This document shows positions 51,481 through 60,412 of a DNA stretch of 64,000 bases, piece after piece. Position 1 is the first letter of the stretch. The number at the start of each line of letters is the position of its first letter. Origin of the DNA: JBHIKY01 sp042139015 (GTDB lineage Bacteria; Bacillota; Bacilli; Bacillales; Marinococcaceae); the NCBI RefSeq assembly GCF_042139015.1, contig NZ_JBHIKY010000002.1, forward strand, positions 124,001 through 188,000, given 5' to 3'. The position numbers and the translations under genes are program-made. The notes beneath the pieces are model-generated. The model was not told where the DNA came from. It saw nothing but the letters and a program-made list of their open reading frames with translations, and did not search any database.

Positions 51481-52770
51481 CTATTCGAAAAACACTTTAA
51501 AAAAGTTCTTCACTTTATCCTTCACACCGGCTTCATTTTCATCCTTTGGATTATTTTCCGGCTTTTGATTACCCACCGGCTGTTTTTCCATAGTTTTTTC
51601 AGGTGAGGCATTAACTGCGGAAGCAGATTCTTTACCCTGAATTTTAACATTTCGATGGGCAAATTCAATAAGTCCGATTCCAGTAGTATATATCGGCTCT
51701 CTTACTCCAATATAATCCGGCACAGCAATTCGGACGTTCTGCCGGAAAACATCCCGTGCTAATTCCGGAGCTCCCGGGACCATTACAGTGCCGCCTGTCA
51801 GTATAAATCCTCCCGGAAGCTCCGTATAACCTAATCGATAAATCTCATCAGCAACAATTTCGTAAATTTCTTCTAGACGAGGTTCAATTACATGAGCAAT
51901 TTCATACTGGGAATATTCTTCTGATTGTTCGTTTCCAATTGTTCTTACTTCAAATGTAATTTCATCGGAAGCATCATCTATAAAGGCATGCCCATGTTCT
52001 CTTTTAATTCTCTCGGCTTCTTCAGAGGTAGTACGGAGTCCGACTGAAATGTCATTAGTAATGTGGCCGCCTCCAATAGGAAGCACTGACATTCCCTGAA
52101 GTTTACCATTTTGAAAGATGGAGACTGTGGTGGAGCCTCCTCCGATGTCAACAAGTGCTACACCGAGGGCCTTTTCATCTTTTGAAACTGCTACTGTCCC
52201 TGCAGCAAGAGGCTGAAGACAGATATCAGCTATTTCTAGTCCGGCCCTTTCCACACAGCGCAATAAATTATGTAGCGCAGTTTTAGCCCCGGTAATGATT
52301 GTGCCTTCCATTTCCAGACGGACACCGAGCATTCCGCGGGGATCCTTAATTTCTTCAAGCCCGTCCACAATAAATTGGCTCGGGATGACATCAATTATCT
52401 CTCGTTCGGGAGGAATCGACAAAACTTGAGCAGCATCCATTACCCTCTCAATGTCATCATTGCGTATCTCCCGGTCCGGACTTGAAACTGCAACTACTCC
52501 GCTGCAGGGCTGCATTTCAATATGATTGCCGTTGACACCTACAATCACTTGATTTACTTCCAGTCCAACCATTCTTTCTGCCTGATCCACAGCTTGCTTT
52601 ATAGAATTTACCGTTTCATCAATATCTACGATCGATCCTTTTTTCATTCCAGTGGAGTCGGCATTGCCTACTCCAACGACCTTTAACGATCCTCCGGACA
52701 TTTCTCCGATAACTACCCTAACTCCGGACGTACCGATATCAAGGCTGACGTAAATATCTTCGCTGTTCAT
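51481..52770 (-). CDS. ftsA: Cell division protein FtsA
   Basis: FtsA is an actin-like ATPase that tethers FtsZ to the membrane. The 429-residue protein has phosphate loops SLDIGTSGVRVV and LVDIGGGSTTV, a 1C subdomain, a variable Pro/Glu-rich linker and a C-terminal amphipathic helix (VKNFFKVFFE). GGGAGGTG lies ahead of the ATG at 52768-52770. The upstream 200 bases before sbp hold no gene; a promoter is likely there but I could not fix one. Confidence 0.97.
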   Translation of the reverse strand: MNSEDIYVSLDIGTSGVRVVIGEMSGGSLKVVGVGNADSTGMKKGSIVDIDETVNSIKQAVDQAERMVGLEVNQVIVGVNGNHIEMQPCSGVVAVSSPDREIRNDDIERVMDAAQVLSIPPEREIIDVIPSQFIVDGLEEIKDPRGMLGVRLEMEGTIITGAKTALHNLLRCVERAGLEIADICLQPLAAGTVAVSKDEKALGVALVDIGGGSTTVSIFQNGKLQGMSVLPIGGGHITNDISVGLRTTSEEAERIKREHGHAFIDDASDEITFEVRTIGNEQSEEYSQYEIAHVIEPRLEEIYEIVADEIYRLGYTELPGGFILTGGTVMVPGAPELARDVFRQNVRIAVPDYIGVREPIYTTGIGLIEFAHRNVKIQGKESASAVNASPEKTMEKQPVGNQKPENNPKDENEAGVKDKVKNFFKVFFE

Positions 52771-52970
52771 CTATTGGCACCTCCCATTCTATATCTTAAC
52801 TGCATCTATTGGTAATAGCTGAGTATTTTTGCCTTCCTTCCATCTTAGCATGTGAGCCGGTCGATGGTGTGTAAATCTAGCAAAAAAAAATTACGATTTT
52901 TTTTCAATACTATTACAGTTCAACAATTCATAAAAATTTCCTTTATAAATTAGAAATAACCTTACATTGC

Positions 52971-53319
52971 TTATTCATGTTCTTTAGAAGCAGCAATCCA
53001 CAGCCTCCGTAATTTTGCATTATTCTGGAATATCCTTGTCCCAAATGCAAATATTGCTGCTAAGTATAAGTCTACACCAAGTTGGATCCCTAGAAAAGTT
53101 ATACTTAAAGCAAATATTAGATTTAATGATAATCCGTTCAGCAAAAGGATCTCATAAAAATTTTTTTTCGCATGAAGCCCGTGCCGCTCCTGCAGCTGCC
53201 TCTATCACTGCCAGTAAAATGACACCCAAATATAATTGATAAACTGAGGGAACAGAAATACTGCTTCGAAACCCTGCGGCAGCGCCAACTATCACTCCGG
53301 TAATAATAAACCATTTCAT
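52971..53319 (-). pseudogene. sbp: Small basic protein Sbp (DUF1290), frame broken at an A8 run
   Basis: Sbp is a small membrane protein encoded just upstream of ftsA in Bacilli; its function is poorly known. Reading from ATG 53317-53319, frame one encodes MKWFIITGVIVGAAAG and further matching sequence, ending at RASCEKKFL. A -1 shift within the A8 run (53161-53168) and T5 restores the rest of the family: IFALSITFLGIQLGVDLYLA, then AAIFAFGTRIFQN, to TAA at 52971. Both halves fit B. subtilis Sbp, so the break is recent, programmed (A AAA AAA slippery site), or a sequence error. The ATG has GAGG 8 bases upstream. Confidence 0.85.
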
Positions 53320-53339
53320 TCTTTTTTCCTCTGCAGCAT

Positions 53340-53829
53340 TCATGAGCCGCCCCCTCCTTACTTCTTCATACGCTGGCAAAGTAATTGCAGGGACTTCTTT
53401 TATTTCCATGTTTAGATTTTCAATTTCGACAAAATCTGCAGACTGTGACACGTTAATGTAATCTCATTGTGGAGCTTTTCCGGATCGTCGGTAAGAATAA
53501 ATATTTCCAGCGGGAACTGCGGAAGTTTTTTCCGTTCACATGCGTGCTGCTGCCAACTGCACGAAAAGCAGAGTTTTCAATTAATCGTTCTTTTTCAATG
53601 GCATTGAAAAGCTGCTTCTAGTTTATCTGCATTTCCAATGGGTTTATCACAAATGGAGCCGTCGAGGTATGTCCGTCTATTGTTATTACTGGGTCTGTGC
53701 ACTGTATGTAGGAGGAATTAGTTAACCGGTAGCCATTAACTGAGACCGCTTCTGCCCCTGCCAATAATAATTCATCCACAGTTTCTTGAATGTGGCATTC
53801 ATGCACAATGTATTGATTAGGATTTTCAT
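53340..53829 (-). pseudogene. Decayed DUF881 gene (ylxW/ylxX remnant)
   Basis: Between divIB and sbp lies the remnant of a DUF881 protein. The frame at 53618-53829 reads NQYIVHECHIQETVDELLL, AGAEAVSVNGYRLTNSSYI and PVITIDGHTSTAPFVIN, which match the C-terminal half of YlxW. A one-base deletion then shifts to IGNADKLEAAF. A C-terminal-looking piece (IKEVPAITLPAY, near 53370-53400) is in yet another frame. The N-terminal half with the membrane anchor and coiled coil is missing: the fragment begins at the divIB stop codon. B. subtilis has two intact DUF881 genes here. Confidence 0.75.
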
Positions 53830-54753
53830 TTAGTTTCCTTCTTCTTCAATGGCTTCTTCCCCTGTCTCTTCAACTGTCTCGTTCTGCCCTTCCAGCTCTC
53901 CAGCGTCTTCCTCTTCTACCGGAGCCGTTTCCTCATCTTCCACACTCTGTTCCGTTTGATTTTCCGTATTATCTTGAGATTCTTCAGCTTCCTGCTCTTC
54001 CTGTTCCACTTCATCAGCTTCAAAATACGGGCTCATTTTCATATGAAGAATTCCGCTTGTCCCCGGATCAATTTCCTGAGAGACAGAAGGATAAGAAGCC
54101 ATATTTCTGGAAAAGTTATTTATCGTGCTTGCAACTTCTACGCCATCATTCATGTAAATGCGCAGGGCATTTTCATCCTCCTTAGTCGGAGTAAGAATGA
54201 CTTCTGACATCATATTAAGAATACCGTCTCCTAATTGACCCAGCTCCTCTGCCATTGCCTCAAGCTTCTGCTCATTTTTAAATCCATGCAGTACAGGAGC
54301 ATCGCTTGAAAAAGTAGAACGGCTCTGTCCGGTAAGCGTATGACCGTTTTTCAATACGGGCACATATTCACCTTCACTAAAAGCATAGCCGACCTGCTCC
54401 ATTTCTTCTGCTTCTATTGTTACTGCGGAAAAAATTGAACGGCTGACCTCCGCCTCTGAAATTTCGTCAAGCTGATTAATGTTTCTTTCTGCTGCCTGTT
54501 TGTCCATATTCCACATGCTTGTCCCTGTTTGAATACCGCTCGCTTCAATAATCATCTCTTCCTCTGTGTAACTCAGTCCGTTCACTTCGATCGTGCGGAT
54601 ATGGCTTAAAGGAGATTGAAAATATACGACGAGAAGGATCAAAATAAAAAAGATCGAAAGAGATAAGATGAGCCTGCGGTTTGAACGCTTTTTCCGCTGT
54701 TCTTTCCATGCAGGTATACGATCATTCAGCGTTACGACTTTCTTTTCGCTCAC
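53830..54753 (-). CDS. divIB: Cell division protein DivIB (FtsQ)
   Basis: DivIB stabilises the FtsL-DivIC complex and regulates septal wall synthesis. The 307-residue bitopic protein has a short basic cytoplasmic part, one membrane span (about 28-46), a POTRA domain (about 50-120; IRTIEVNGLSYTEEEM), a beta domain, and a very acidic tail (about 250-307, nearly all Glu, Asp, Gln, Asn). The start is GTG 54751-54753 with GGAGGAG upstream. The tail is longer and more acidic than in B. subtilis. Confidence 0.95.
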   Translation of the reverse strand: MSEKKVVTLNDRIPAWKEQRKKRSNRRLILSLSIFFILILLVVYFQSPLSHIRTIEVNGLSYTEEEMIIEASGIQTGTSMWNMDKQAAERNINQLDEISEAEVSRSIFSAVTIEAEEMEQVGYAFSEGEYVPVLKNGHTLTGQSRSTFSSDAPVLHGFKNEQKLEAMAEELGQLGDGILNMMSEVILTPTKEDENALRIYMNDGVEVASTINNFSRNMASYPSVSQEIDPGTSGILHMKMSPYFEADEVEQEEQEAEESQDNTENQTEQSVEDEETAPVEEEDAGELEGQNETVEETGEEAIEEEGN

Positions 54754-54822
54754 AGCTTCTCCTCCATTCTTCAGATCCTTACTAAAAATTATTGCTGTGG
54801 AAGAGAAGGGAATAAGACAGGC

Positions 54823-55734
54823 TTACGTTGCCTGTCTTCTCACCAGCTCCACTTCCGTTTTCATCTCTATTCCATAATTGGATCGTACCTTCTCTTTTAC
54901 GTGGGCAATAATATCTAATACATCCTGTGCCTGTGCATTATTCTTATTGACAATAAAATTACCATGCATCTCAGAGATCTGAGCGCCGCCGATTTGAAAT
55001 CCCTTCAGGCCGGCTTTCTCAATCAGCGCTCCTGCATGTTCAGGTAGTGGATTACGGAATACACTTCCTGCACAAGGGTGCATCCATGGCTGCGTTTCTC
55101 TTCGGTACTGCTTGTTTTTCTGCATTTCTGCTACTATTAATTCTTTATTTCCTCTTTTCATTTGCAGCTTTGCTTCCACACATATACCTTTTTCTTTCTG
55201 GAGACGTGACGTCCGGTATGAGAAATCCATATCTTTATTCTTAATCCATTCAAGACGGCCATCAGGAAATAATACCCGAGCTTCTATTAAAATCCTCGAC
55301 ATGTCGGAGCCATGAGCGCCAGCATTCATAAAGACCGCTCCTCCGACTGTTCCCGGAATGCCTCCGGCAAACTCTAATCCGGATAACCCTTGTTTACTAA
55401 TTAATGTTGCGAGTGGTATGAAGGGATAGCCACCGCCGGCCGTTACTACTTCCCCCTCGACCTCCATTGACGCCATGCTCTGCCCCAGCTTAATGACAGC
55501 ACCTTCAATCCCATCATCATCGACAAGAAGATTAGAGCCTTTTCCAATGGCTCGCCACGGAATCTTATGTTTTATAATGATCTCCATCGCCTTTACGAGC
55601 CCATCCGTACCGTCAGGTTCAATAAATACATCTGCCGGGCCGCCTATTTTCCATGTAGTATGTTTTGAGAGTGGTTCATTTACTTTAATAACTCCCACTT
55701 CAGACTGTTCAAGCTCCTTAATAAATTCGTTCAT
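54823..55734 (-). CDS. murB: UDP-N-acetylenolpyruvoylglucosamine reductase
   Basis: MurB reduces the enolpyruvyl group to give UDP-MurNAc, using FAD and NADPH. The 303-residue protein has the FAD-binding region (RAIGKGSNLLVDDDG), the GIPGTVGGAVFMNAGAHG motif, the serine in CAGSVFRNP and the C-terminal VELVRR. It is the type IIb-like short form of Bacilli. AGGAGGAGG precedes the ATG. It lies between murG and divIB as in B. subtilis. Confidence 0.97.
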   Translation of the reverse strand: MNEFIKELEQSEVGVIKVNEPLSKHTTWKIGGPADVFIEPDGTDGLVKAMEIIIKHKIPWRAIGKGSNLLVDDDGIEGAVIKLGQSMASMEVEGEVVTAGGGYPFIPLATLISKQGLSGLEFAGGIPGTVGGAVFMNAGAHGSDMSRILIEARVLFPDGRLEWIKNKDMDFSYRTSRLQKEKGICVEAKLQMKRGNKELIVAEMQKNKQYRRETQPWMHPCAGSVFRNPLPEHAGALIEKAGLKGFQIGGAQISEMHGNFIVNKNNAQAQDVLDIIAHVKEKVRSNYGIEMKTEVELVRRQAT

Positions 55735-55758
55735 TATGCTTCCTCCTCCTGCCGGAGA

Positions 55759-56853
55759 TTATCGTTTCACTAAATTTAAAATTGTGTCATATAAGTGCTC
55801 TGCCGCATTAGGAGTGGCAAGACTTAAAGCCGCTGAATGCATTTCTTTCCACTTTGTTTCATTATTTAGTACCGCATCAGTATCCTCGAGCAGAAGCCGC
55901 CCATTCATTTCCTGTTCATTTCTTACAATGGCAGCCCCGCTTGTGCGCAGCGACTGAGCATTTTTTTCCTGGTGATTATTGGTAACATAGGGGCTCGGAA
56001 TTAAAATAGATGGCAGTCCCAATGCTGTAATCTCTGCCAGCGTCGTCGCCCCCGCTCTGGTTACAATAAGATCTGAGTGTGCCAATACTTCCGGCATGTT
56101 ATGAATAAAAGGCTGAATCGATACGTTTTCCGGGCTGCCTGCCTTTTTTGCTTCTTCCATTACCTTGTCATAATGCACAGAGCCGGTAACATATAAATAT
56201 TGCCACTTTCGTTCTGCAATGTCCGGGAGTGCTTCAAGAAAAGCTTCATTAATCGGCCTTGCTCCCCGGCTTCCTCCGACGACTAACACGGTTTTGATAT
56301 TTTCTTTTAAACCGAGCTCAGGTAAAGGATTCGCAGTTTTTTGCTGAACGACTTCCGAGGCACGCGGATTTCCCGTTAATATTGTTTTCTCCTTGGGGAA
56401 ATATTGGACAGAATCGGCAAAAGAAACAGCCACTTTTTCTGTATACCTGCTTAAAAATTTATTCGTCAGGCCCGGGACACTATTCTGCTCATGAATCATT
56501 GTTGGAATCTTCATTTTTGCGGCAGCGAAAACTACGGGTCCCGCTACATACCCGCCTGTTCCGATTACAACGTCAGCTTGAAAGTCTTTAATGAACTTTT
56601 TTGCCTTTTTCGTGCCGGCAAGAAAACGCCAGATTGTCTTTACATTTTCGAAAGAAATTTTTCGTTTAAATCCGGTAATTTCAATAGTTTGAAATGGGAT
56701 TCCGGCTCTTGGTACAATATCGCTTTCCAATCCTTTTTTTGTACCTATATAAAGACATTGGCTTTCCGGGTCCAGCCTTTTTATTTCTTTTATTAAAGCG
56801 AGGGCAGGATAAATGTGTCCGCCTGTACCTCCGCCGGTTACTATAACCTTCAT
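55759..56853 (-). CDS. murG: Undecaprenyldiphospho-muramoylpentapeptide GlcNAc transferase MurG
   Basis: MurG adds GlcNAc to lipid I to make lipid II on the inner membrane face. The protein (364 residues from ATG 56851-56853) starts MKVIVTGGGTGGHIYPALA and has GTGGYVAGPVVFAA and VTRAGATTLAEI of the GT-B fold. AGGAGG lies 5 bases upstream; five earlier codons in frame lack family similarity. It follows spoVE by 23 bases. Confidence 0.97.
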   Translation of the reverse strand: MKVIVTGGGTGGHIYPALALIKEIKRLDPESQCLYIGTKKGLESDIVPRAGIPFQTIEITGFKRKISFENVKTIWRFLAGTKKAKKFIKDFQADVVIGTGGYVAGPVVFAAAKMKIPTMIHEQNSVPGLTNKFLSRYTEKVAVSFADSVQYFPKEKTILTGNPRASEVVQQKTANPLPELGLKENIKTVLVVGGSRGARPINEAFLEALPDIAERKWQYLYVTGSVHYDKVMEEAKKAGSPENVSIQPFIHNMPEVLAHSDLIVTRAGATTLAEITALGLPSILIPSPYVTNNHQEKNAQSLRTSGAAIVRNEQEMNGRLLLEDTDAVLNNETKWKEMHSAALSLATPNAAEHLYDTILNLVKR

Positions 56854-56876
56854 AAGAACCTCCTGCAAAATTATTA

Positions 56877-57986
56877 TTACGTTTTCCAGCCCGCACAGTG
56901 CCTTGATATATTCAACATTATTCCGGCTGCGAGAAGCATTAAGGTAAGAGAGGACCCTCCGTAGCTGAGAAAAGGCAGAGTGATACCGGTCACAGGGAAA
57001 AGCCCGGTTACAACTCCTACGTTAATGAGGACTTGCAGAAAAATCATTCCGCAAATACCAGCTGATAAAAATGCTCCGAATAAATCCGGAGATTTTAAGG
57101 CGGTGGCCATACCTCTCCACAGCAGTACACCAAACAAAATCAGCACCACTCCAGCTCCTATGAAGCCTGTCTCTTCAGCAAGAATGGCAAAAATAAAATC
57201 TGTCTGCGGTTCAGGCAGATAATAATACTTTTGACGGCTTTCCCCAAAACCAAGGCCGAATAATCCGCCAGGTCCCACTGCATATAGAGATTGAATAATT
57301 TGAAACCCACTTCCAAGTGGATCAGACCATGGGTCAAGAAAAGATGTAATTCTTTTTATTCGATACGGTGCAGATACGATAAGGCCAATAAATCCTCCCG
57401 CTCCTAGTAAAGCAAGCCATACAAAATATTTAATTTTTGCTCCGGCCGCAAACAACAGCACCATACACGTGCCTGCCATGACTGTGCCAGTACCGAGATC
57501 CGGCTGCAGCATTATCAGCCCAAATGCAAAAAATAGCAGCAGCAGTGCAGGAAGCATTCCTTTTTTAAAGCTATGGAGCCACTTTTGTCTTTCTGACAAA
57601 TAAGCGGACACAAAAATTATCATTCCGAGTTTCATAAATTCTGATGGCTGAATGGAGAATGCTCCAGCACCGATCCAGCTTCGTGCTCCGCCTCTTACCA
57701 TCCCTACTCCGGGAATCAAGACAAGTATCAGCAGCATAAAACAGATGAAGAGCAGTACTCCTGCCCATCGCTTCCAAATCCAATAATCTATTCGCGACAG
57801 CCAGATCATCATTGCAACACCGGCTCCTGCAAAAATCATCTGGCGCTTGGCAAAATAAAAAGCGTCTCCCTGCGAATATTCTGCCCAGACGGAGCTTGCA
57901 CTGTATACAAGCAGCAATCCGGAAATTAATAATAATATTATCGCTGAAAATAAAATCCTATCAACAGGCTGCAGCGGTTTTGGCAT
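56877..57986 (-). CDS. spoVE: SEDS-family peptidoglycan polymerase SpoVE
   Basis: SpoVE is a SEDS glycosyltransferase that makes spore cortex peptidoglycan together with SpoVD. The 369-residue membrane protein has ten hydrophobic segments and SEDS motifs such as GARSWIG, LQPDLGTG and GLFPVTGITLPFLSYGGSS. The position between murD and murG and the partner spoVD upstream support SpoVE over FtsW or RodA. AGGTG is upstream of the ATG at 57984-57986. Assignment as SpoVE rests on synteny. Confidence 0.88.
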   Translation of the reverse strand: MPKPLQPVDRILFSAIILLLISGLLLVYSASSVWAEYSQGDAFYFAKRQMIFAGAGVAMMIWLSRIDYWIWKRWAGVLLFICFMLLILVLIPGVGMVRGGARSWIGAGAFSIQPSEFMKLGMIIFVSAYLSERQKWLHSFKKGMLPALLLLFFAFGLIMLQPDLGTGTVMAGTCMVLLFAAGAKIKYFVWLALLGAGGFIGLIVSAPYRIKRITSFLDPWSDPLGSGFQIIQSLYAVGPGGLFGLGFGESRQKYYYLPEPQTDFIFAILAEETGFIGAGVVLILFGVLLWRGMATALKSPDLFGAFLSAGICGMIFLQVLINVGVVTGLFPVTGITLPFLSYGGSSLTLMLLAAGIMLNISRHCAGWKT

Positions 57987-58070
57987 GCAGATTCACCTCT
58001 TTACACTCATTGAATTCCTTACTTCAATGTATGCCCGCGTGAGGTGAACATGCCAATCAGACTACGCAAA

Positions 58071-59423
58071 TTAGCTGAGTGTTTTGATGGCGGTTAAGAA
58101 CGCTTCCCCGCGGTCCTCGAACGTTTTGAACTGGTCCCAGCTGGCGCATGCAGGAGATAATAACAGAATATCTCCAGTTTCTGTATATTGATACGCTTCG
58201 GTTACCGCTTCTTCAATAGATTCGACCGTTTTCACTTTTTCAAGTCCCGCTTTTTTTGCAGCATCGGCAAGTTTAGCTTTTGTCTGTCCAAAAAAGACAG
58301 CGCCTTTTAAAGTTTGAAAATGAGGAATTAATTCATTAAATTCATTCCCCCGGTCGAGCCCTCCGCCAATTAGAACGACCGGGTCAGTGAAGGCTTCAAT
58401 CGCTTTTTGAGTGGAGAGCATATTAGTTGCCTTAGAATCATTATATACTTTTCTGCCTTCGACTTCCCCCGCAAACTGCAGGCGATGACGAATTCCTTGA
58501 AAAGTCATTAGTACTTCTTTTACGTGAGCTGCCTCCGCCCCATAAAGCATGGAAGCCGCAATCGCAGCAAGCATGTTTTCAAGATTATGCCGGCCGGGCA
58601 GGGCTGCTTCGTGAACAGATAAGACAGGAATATTTCGAAAATACATCATATCTCCGCTGACATAAGCCCCTTCTGTAACTTCTTTTGTAACAGAGAAAGG
58701 AACAAGCACTGCTTCTGAAGCTTCTGCCAGTTTCGCTGATGCTGGATCATCGGCATTATAGACTGCGAAATCATCTTTTGTCATGTTGGCAAACATCTTT
58801 CCTTTTGACATTTCATAGTCTTTTCTGCCTCCATGGTAATCGAGGTGGGCATCAAAGATGTTTAACAGCACGGCAATATTCGGCTGGAATGTTTTCGTCC
58901 CCTTCAGTTGAAAGCTCGACAGCTCAGTAACCATCACTTCACTTTGTTCTACATTCTGTGCGATTTCGCAGGCTACTTTGCCGATATTGCCTGCAATGTG
59001 GGACGTCGTGCCACCAGCCTGCAATATTTCATGGATGAGTGACGTAGTGGTAGTTTTTCCGTTTGAGCCTGAAATTGCAATAATACTTCCTTCACATATC
59101 ATCCCGGCAAGCTCCACCTCTGTAACTACCGGTATACCAAAACTGAGTGCCTTTTTCACAAGTGGATTATCATAACGTATGCCGGGATTTTTAACGATAT
59201 ATTCCACTCCGTCATCTAAAAGACTAAGAGGATGAGATCCGGACACGAGCTCTATATTCAATTGCTTCAGCTCTTTTTCCTCTGGTGATCCACTCAAATC
59301 GTTTGCGTCATTTACAATTACACTGGCTCCAAGCTGCTTTATCAATCTTGCAGCTGCATATCCGCTTTTCGCCAGCCCAAGCACAAGAATCTTCTTATGC
59401 TGAAAGGTATCTACAAATTTCAT
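58071..59423 (-). CDS. murD: UDP-N-acetylmuramoylalanine-D-glutamate ligase
   Basis: MurD adds D-Glu to UDP-MurNAc-L-Ala. The 450-residue protein has the ATP loop GSNGKTTTT, the Mur-ligase signature MVTELSSFQL, the carbamylated-Lys region and the C-terminal domain with GGGLDRG and LLLSPACASWDQF. The start is ATG 59421-59423, overlapping the mraY stop by one base (TAATG); the frame extends three codons upstream. Confidence 0.97.
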   Translation of the reverse strand: MKFVDTFQHKKILVLGLAKSGYAAARLIKQLGASVIVNDANDLSGSPEEKELKQLNIELVSGSHPLSLLDDGVEYIVKNPGIRYDNPLVKKALSFGIPVVTEVELAGMICEGSIIAISGSNGKTTTTSLIHEILQAGGTTSHIAGNIGKVACEIAQNVEQSEVMVTELSSFQLKGTKTFQPNIAVLLNIFDAHLDYHGGRKDYEMSKGKMFANMTKDDFAVYNADDPASAKLAEASEAVLVPFSVTKEVTEGAYVSGDMMYFRNIPVLSVHEAALPGRHNLENMLAAIAASMLYGAEAAHVKEVLMTFQGIRHRLQFAGEVEGRKVYNDSKATNMLSTQKAIEAFTDPVVLIGGGLDRGNEFNELIPHFQTLKGAVFFGQTKAKLADAAKKAGLEKVKTVESIEEAVTEAYQYTETGDILLLSPACASWDQFKTFEDRGEAFLTAIKTLS

Positions 59424-60394
59424 TACAACCACACCTCAATATATATTCCTAATACGGCCATCGCAAAGGCTGCCGTCCAAAATGTGACAACGACCCGCCA
59501 TTCTGACCAGCCGGAAAGTTCAAAATGGTGATGAAGGGGACTCATTTTAAATATTCGTTTTCCCCGCAGTTTAAATGAGAGCACTTGTAATATTACGGAA
59601 AGTGTTTCTGCTACGAAGACACCGCCAATAATGACAAGCAGCAGCTCCAGCTTAGTAATGATGGCCAGAGCTGCGATCGCCCCGCCAAGAGCAAGGGAGC
59701 CGGTATCTCCCATAAATACCTTTGCAGGGTGAGCATTAAATACTAGAAATCCGAGAACCCCGCCAACTACAGCTGCAGAAAATACAGCCGAACTATTCAT
59801 CTCCATGTTCCATGCCAATACCGTAAACGCTCCAAATGCGATGGCTCCTGTTCCTGCAAGAAGACCATCAAGCCCATCAGTAAGATTTACTGCATTCGAT
59901 GCCCCAACGAGCATGATAATTACAAGCAAAAAGTAAAGCCAGCCAAGTTCAAGGGCATATTCAGTACCAGGAATACTCACTGCTGTGCTGAACTGGCCAT
60001 TATACAATACGATAAAGAAAATAAGAGAAACCAAAAGCTGAGCAGCCAGCTTTTGTTTAGAAGTCAAACCAAGGTTTCGTTTTTTTGTGATTTTTATAAA
60101 ATCATCTAAAAAACCAATCAGACCAAATGCGGCTGTAACAAATAATAAGAGTATGGTTTCAGTATCCATACCATTCCCTGCCATCGCCATTACGAAAGTT
60201 GTGATCAGGACTGCGAGCAGGATCATCACTCCGCCCATAGTGGGGGTGCCGCCCTTCTTCTGGTGTGATTGCGGTCCCTCTATCCGAATACTCTGCCCGA
60301 ATTTCAATCTCTTTAAAAAGGGGATAAAAATCGGGGAAAGGATAACGGTCAATATAAAAGATGTAATGAGTGCTGCAAATAGTGGTGTTACCAT
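59423..60394 (-). CDS. mraY: Phospho-N-acetylmuramoyl-pentapeptide transferase MraY
   Basis: MraY transfers phospho-MurNAc-pentapeptide to undecaprenyl phosphate to make lipid I. The 323-residue protein has ten membrane segments and the catalytic Asp motifs GFLDDFIKI, NAVNLTDGLDGL and FMGDTGSLALGG, plus MSPLHHHFE. AAGGAGG is ahead of the ATG at 60392-60394. It overlaps murD by one base. Confidence 0.98.
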   Translation of the reverse strand: MVTPLFAALITSFILTVILSPIFIPFLKRLKFGQSIRIEGPQSHQKKGGTPTMGGVMILLAVLITTFVMAMAGNGMDTETILLLFVTAAFGLIGFLDDFIKITKKRNLGLTSKQKLAAQLLVSLIFFIVLYNGQFSTAVSIPGTEYALELGWLYFLLVIIMLVGASNAVNLTDGLDGLLAGTGAIAFGAFTVLAWNMEMNSSAVFSAAVVGGVLGFLVFNAHPAKVFMGDTGSLALGGAIAALAIITKLELLLVIIGGVFVAETLSVILQVLSFKLRGKRIFKMSPLHHHFELSGWSEWRVVVTFWTAAFAMAVLGIYIEVWL

Positions 60395-60412
60395 TCAGGG
60401 CTTCCTCCTTGG

